Below, piece after piece: positions 4,473-7,866 of a stretch of 7,866 bases of DNA (position 1 is the first letter of the stretch; every line of letters starts with the position of its first letter). This stretch comes from an uncultured bacterium (GTDB lineage: Bacteria; Desulfobacterota; Desulfovibrionia; Desulfovibrionales; Desulfovibrionaceae): the NCBI GenBank assembly GCA_905215675.1, contig CAJMRA010000106.1, positions 1 to 7,866 of the forward strand. The letters are read 5' to 3'. Made by a program: the position numbers and the translations under genes. Under the pieces are notes generated by a model, which did no database searches, had not been told where the DNA came from, and was given only the letters and a program-made list of their open reading frames with translations.

Positions 4473-6308
4473 ATGGTATACGGGAAAGGGCTGTCATTCC
4501 GGGCCCGTGTGTTCTGGGCGATTTTTCTGGTGGGGCTGCTGTCGGTCGGTCTGAGTCTGTTTTATGCCAGAATGCTGCTGGAGGAAAAACAGATGGGATC
4601 GGCACGGGAGGACCTGCTGCGCGAATGCCGTATGGCGGCGTCCCTGTACGCGGCGCAGGCCGGAGAGGGCTGGGACGTGCATGCCCTGCTGCGTCTGCTG
4701 GGGCATGTCAAGGCCCGCGTTTCCCTTGTGGACGCTTCCGGAACGGTACGCGCCGAATCCAGCGCCAGCCTTGACGAACGGGAACTGGACAACCACAACG
4801 ACCGGCCGGAAATCATGCAGGCGCGGGCCGCGGGCGAAGGCTACGCCGTGCGGGAAAGCGGCAGCCTGAGCGAGCCCTTTGCCTATGCGGCCCATTTGCT
4901 GCCCGACGGTTCCGTGCTGCGTCTGGCCGTGCCGCTGGCCGATCTGCTGGACGACATCGACAGCCGGTTGAGCGTGCTGTCGCGTCTGGCCGTGGCGGCC
5001 CTGGCGCTGTCCGCCCTGCTGGCCGCGCTGATTTCCGGCGCGCTGCGCCGTTCCGTGGATCATATGGTCAACGCCGTGACGGCCATAGCCCGGGGGAATT
5101 TCCATCGTCGCCTGCGGCACGTGCCGGGCGAGGAGTTTGCGCCGCTGGCCGAGGCCGTGAACGCCATGGCGCACAATATCGAGGAACAGATCGGCTACGC
5201 CGCGGATCAGGCCGCCCAGCTGGAAAGCGTGCTGACCATCATGGGGGACGGCGTGCTCGTACTGGACAGGCAGGGGAATGTGCGCCGGGTCAATCGCGCG
5301 CTGGAGCGCGTCTTCCCCGAAGTTTCCCGGTCGCTGGGGCAGCCGCTCATCAAGTGCATTCCCGTGCCCTGCCTGCAGAGCGCCGTGGAAACCCTGCTGG
5401 CATCCTCGTCTTCCGACGCGCAGACCGTCATGCACGTGCCGCTGGAACTGCCTTCGGGACAGAATTTTTCCGTGCGTCTGGCGCGCGCCGACGATGTGGA
5501 TGTGCGCGTGGGCGTGGTGGCCGTATTCCACGACATTACCGAACTCATGCGTCTGGAGCGTGTGCGCCGGGATTTCGTGGCCAACGTCTCCCACGAGCTG
5601 CGGACGCCGCTGACGGCCATACAGGGCTATGCGGAAACCCTGATGGAAGTGGAGGACCCCCGCCAGTGCCGTCATTTTGCGGAGATTATCCACAAGCACG
5701 GCAGCTATCTTTCCGCCATGACGAAGGATTTGCTGGCGCTGGCGCGGCTCGAAAGCGTGGACGGCAGTCTGGAACTTGCGCCGACCCCGCTGGAGGAGGT
5801 CGTCATGCAGGCGCAGACCATCTGCGCCGATCAGTGCGCCCGGCGTCATGTGGGTCTTGCGGTGGATATTCCCGCCGGGATGGTGGTCATGGCGCATGAC
5901 GAAAGCCTCGGCATGGTGTTTCGCAACATCTTTGAAAACGCCTGCCGCTTTTCTCCCGAAAACGGCACGGTGCGCGTGAGCGCGCGTCGGGAAGGACCCA
6001 TCGTCATTGTCCGCGTGGTGGACGACGGTCCCGGCATCGCTCCCGAGCATCTGGAGCGCGTTTTTGAACGTTTTTACCGGGTGGAAGCCCATCGCGGCCA
6101 GCAAAGCACGGGGCTGGGGCTGGCCATCTGCAAACATGTGGTGGAGCGGCATGGCGGCCGCATCTGGGCGGAAAGTCCCGCTCAGGACGGCAGTACGGCC
6201 ATCGTCCTTACCCTTGCGGCGGCGCAGGAAGCGGAACTGGTTTCCCGGGATGCGTCGGACGCGAGCAATTCCGGTCGCGCAGGCGACGCCGATGGAGTCG
6301 AGGAATGA
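4473..6308 (+). CDS. phoR: Phosphate-regulon sensor histidine kinase PhoR
   Basis: This membrane kinase/phosphatase of PhoB responds to phosphate through the Pst transporter and PhoU. The 611-residue product has membrane helix 1 (about 13-32), an extracytoplasmic domain (about 35-165), helix 2 (about 172-191), HAMP (about 192-245), PAS (about 250-360), HisKA with H374 in SHELRTPLTA, and an ATPase domain with N489 (N box), DDGPGIA at 517-523 (G1) and STGLGLAI at 545-552 (G2). The large extracytoplasmic domain resembles the Bacillus-type PhoR layout more than the short E. coli one. The last 30 or so residues are a low-complexity acidic tail. ATG 4473 has GGAGGG 4 bases upstream. Its stop overlaps the pstB start by 4 bases (ATGA). 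Confidence 0.95.
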   Translation: MVYGKGLSFRARVFWAIFLVGLLSVGLSLFYARMLLEEKQMGSAREDLLRECRMAASLYAAQAGEGWDVHALLRLLGHVKARVSLVDASGTVRAESSASLDERELDNHNDRPEIMQARAAGEGYAVRESGSLSEPFAYAAHLLPDGSVLRLAVPLADLLDDIDSRLSVLSRLAVAALALSALLAALISGALRRSVDHMVNAVTAIARGNFHRRLRHVPGEEFAPLAEAVNAMAHNIEEQIGYAADQAAQLESVLTIMGDGVLVLDRQGNVRRVNRALERVFPEVSRSLGQPLIKCIPVPCLQSAVETLLASSSSDAQTVMHVPLELPSGQNFSVRLARADDVDVRVGVVAVFHDITELMRLERVRRDFVANVSHELRTPLTAIQGYAETLMEVEDPRQCRHFAEIIHKHGSYLSAMTKDLLALARLESVDGSLELAPTPLEEVVMQAQTICADQCARRHVGLAVDIPAGMVVMAHDESLGMVFRNIFENACRFSPENGTVRVSARREGPIVIVRVVDDGPGIAPEHLERVFERFYRVEAHRGQQSTGLGLAICKHVVERHGGRIWAESPAQDGSTAIVLTLAAAQEAELVSRDASDASNSGRAGDADGVEE

Positions 6309-7060
6309 GCATTACGATGGAAGCGCGGGACGTGAGCGTCTTTTACGGCGATCACAAGGCCCTGCATAACGTGAACCTCTCTTTTGAAAGCGGCAGGGTC
6401 ACAGCCCTGATTGGTCCGTCCGGCTGCGGCAAGTCGACATTTTTGCGCTGCCTGAACCGCATGAACGATCTTGTGCCCAATGCCCGCGTGGAGGGCGTGA
6501 TCGAACTGGACGGCGAAAATGTCAACGCGCCGACCGCCAATGTGGCGTCGCTGCGGCGGCGGGTGGGCATGGTGTTTCAGAAGCCCAATCCCTTTCCCAA
6601 GAGCATCTTCGAAAATGTGGCCTACGGGTTGCGCGTCAACGGCATGAAAGACGAGAACGCCATTGCCGAACGTGTGGAAACCGCCCTGATCCGCGCCGCC
6701 CTCTTCAATGAGGTCAAGGACCGGCTGCACTCCTCCGCCCTGGGCCTTTCCGGCGGCCAGCAGCAGCGCCTGTGCATTGCCCGCGCCCTGGCTGTCGAGC
6801 CGGAAGTGCTTCTGATGGACGAACCCGCCAGCGCGCTGGACCCCATAGCCACCCGTCACGTGGAAGAAAGCGTCATGGAACTGAAGAGCGGCCTGGCCAT
6901 CGTCATCGTGACGCACAGCATGCAGCAGGCCGCGCGCATTTCCGATGAAACCGCATTCTTTTATATGGGCAGGCTCATCGAGCACGGCGAGACGGACGTT
7001 ATCTTCACCCGCCCCGCCCAGAAACAAACCGAAGATTACATCACAGGCAGGTTCGGTTAA
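6305..7060 (+). CDS. pstB: Phosphate ABC transporter ATP-binding protein PstB
   Basis: This cytoplasmic ATPase of the Pst importer works as a dimer on the EAA loops of PstC and PstA, and is part of the PhoU/PhoR signalling complex. It has 251 residues with Walker A GPSGCGKST (37-45), Q-loop Q92 in VFQKPNPFP, signature LSGGQQQRL (148-156), Walker B LLMDEP (169-174) with catalytic E173, D-loop SALDP, and switch H204. The PstB-typical LNRMNDL follows Walker A. Where E. coli PstB has DEPCSALDP, this protein has DEPASALDP, a common variant. It starts inside the phoR stop (4-base overlap) with GGAG 7 bases upstream, and ends one base into phoU, so translational coupling on both sides is likely. Confidence 0.97.
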   Translation: MSITMEARDVSVFYGDHKALHNVNLSFESGRVTALIGPSGCGKSTFLRCLNRMNDLVPNARVEGVIELDGENVNAPTANVASLRRRVGMVFQKPNPFPKSIFENVAYGLRVNGMKDENAIAERVETALIRAALFNEVKDRLHSSALGLSGGQQQRLCIARALAVEPEVLLMDEPASALDPIATRHVEESVMELKSGLAIVIVTHSMQQAARISDETAFFYMGRLIEHGETDVIFTRPAQKQTEDYITGRFG

Positions 7061-7746
7061 TGGAAAGCGTTTTTTGTGAGGATTCGTCGCGGCAGATGCT
7101 GGCGACCCTGCGGACGCGTCTGCTCGTCATGTTCGCGCATGTGGGCATAGCGCTGGATGAGAGCGGCAAGGCGCTGGCGCAGGACGACGCCGCCCGTGCG
7201 CTGGCCGTGCAGGAAGGCGACGCGGTCATTGACGATCTGGAAAACGAGATAGACGAGCTTTGTCTGCGCGTCATGGCGCGCCTGCAGCCTGTGGCCGGGG
7301 ACCTGCGCTTTGTGGTGGCCGCGCTGCGTATGGTCGTGGATCTGGAGCGCATCGGCGACGAGGCCGCGGCCATTGCCGAGCGCGTGCTTCTGCTGCACGA
7401 ACTGCCCATTCACGAGGAGGACATGCGTCGCCTTCGGGAAATGTTCGCCCAGGCCCGCGCCGCCTTTGCCCAGGCGTCCGACGCCTTCCGCGAGGAAGAC
7501 GCCGAGGCGGCCCTCAACCTGCGCGCCGATGAGGATGACGCCCTGCAGGCGGAAGTGGCCCTGTTGCAGGCCCTCATGCCCATGCCCGGCGAGGACGGCA
7601 AGGTTTCCGGCGATCCGCGGGCGGCCATCCACGCCATGCTGATCGTGCGCTCCCTGACGCGCATCTGGCGGCGTTCCGCCAATATCGCGGAGCAGATTTA
7701 TTTCATGCGCCACGGCGCCAGCCTCAAGCACGGCCGGGTGAAGTAG
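7060..7746 (+). CDS. phoU: Phosphate signalling protein PhoU, with a degenerate second metal motif
   Basis: This is a cytoplasmic helical regulator that connects Pst transporter state to PhoR and restrains the Pho response when phosphate is plentiful. It has 228 residues, slightly shorter than E. coli PhoU (241), in two three-helix repeats. The first repeat has the family core GDLRFVVAALRMVVDLERIGDEA, given here as pieces: GDLRF at 80-84, and the metal-binding E96-x3-D100 within DLERIGD (94-100). In the second repeat the equivalent position reads LTRIWRRSANIAE (199-211), so E becomes T200 and D becomes R204 while NIAE is kept. The ATG at 7060 overlaps the pstB stop (TAATG); AGGCAGG lies about 10 bases upstream. 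It is the last gene of phoB-phoR-pstB-phoU. Confidence 0.93.
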   Translation: MESVFCEDSSRQMLATLRTRLLVMFAHVGIALDESGKALAQDDAARALAVQEGDAVIDDLENEIDELCLRVMARLQPVAGDLRFVVAALRMVVDLERIGDEAAAIAERVLLLHELPIHEEDMRRLREMFAQARAAFAQASDAFREEDAEAALNLRADEDDALQAEVALLQALMPMPGEDGKVSGDPRAAIHAMLIVRSLTRIWRRSANIAEQIYFMRHGASLKHGRVK

Positions 7747-7866
7747 CGCGTTCCGGAGTGTTTTGTCTTTGAACCGACAGGTTGAGGATTGAGATTCAGG
7801 GGGAGGGGAATCCCCTCATCTCTGCTGTCGATGCCCGTAGCTTCCTTCGTCGCAACGGGCACGGCC
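7747..7866 (+). other. Non-coding tail after phoU with two small hairpins
   Basis: No gene is visible in these 120 bases. GAGGGG (7803-7808) pairs with CCCCTC (7812-7817) around a 3-base loop, and TGCCCGT (7832-7838) pairs with ACGGGCA (7855-7861). Neither is followed by a T run inside the window. Either could belong to a terminator or to the leader of the next gene, whose start lies beyond the edge. Confidence 0.45.

Noticed and set aside
4494..6152. 552-codon minus-strand open frame opposite phoR
   Set aside because: The product is His/Gln/Gly-rich without motifs, and the opposite strand encodes a complete histidine kinase with all catalytic boxes.
7803..7861. Intrinsic terminator of the phoB-phoU operon
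   Set aside because: The two hairpins are short and not followed by T runs within the window, so I list them only as hairpins.

Overview
The window carries a complete phosphate-starvation (Pho/Pst) locus arranged as two divergent operons. It comes from a GC-rich Gram-negative bacterium: PstS has a plain cleavable signal peptide and no lipobox, and third codon positions are strongly GC. Protein style and intergenic repeats suggest a Desulfovibrio-like (Desulfovibrionaceae) host. That assignment is inference from pattern memory, not a search.

Layout. Bases 1-563 are non-coding and rich in hairpins. They hold a bidirectional-looking terminator (127-191), a 42-base sequence at the window edge that recurs inverted at 497-537, copies of a hairpin-bearing intergenic repeat, and a 19-pair hairpin (346-387). 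On the minus strand, reading leftwards from the centre, are pstS (3459-2644), a 287-base structured gap holding another copy of the repeat, pstC (2356-1472) and pstA (1448-564). On the plus strand are phoB (3721-4401), phoR (4473-6308), pstB (6305-7060) and phoU (7060-7746). The last 120 bases are non-coding with two small hairpins.

How it works together. PstS captures periplasmic phosphate, PstC and PstA form the membrane channel, and PstB powers it by ATP hydrolysis. PhoU links transporter state to the sensor kinase PhoR, which phosphorylates PhoB. The 261-base divergent region between pstS and phoB contains two clear Pho boxes, each a pair of 7-base direct repeats with an 11-base period, one facing each operon. 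Both arms are therefore predicted to be activated by PhoB~P. The ATPase and PhoU genes are separated from pstSCA and fused by overlapping start/stop codons to phoBR, so the signalling parts (PhoR, PstB, PhoU) are translationally linked.

No new enzyme system is visible; the proteins are recognisable family members. The observations most worth following are the intergenic repeat family with compensatory base changes in its stem, the 42-base inverted repeat at the left edge, and a PhoU whose second metal-binding motif has lost its acidic residues.
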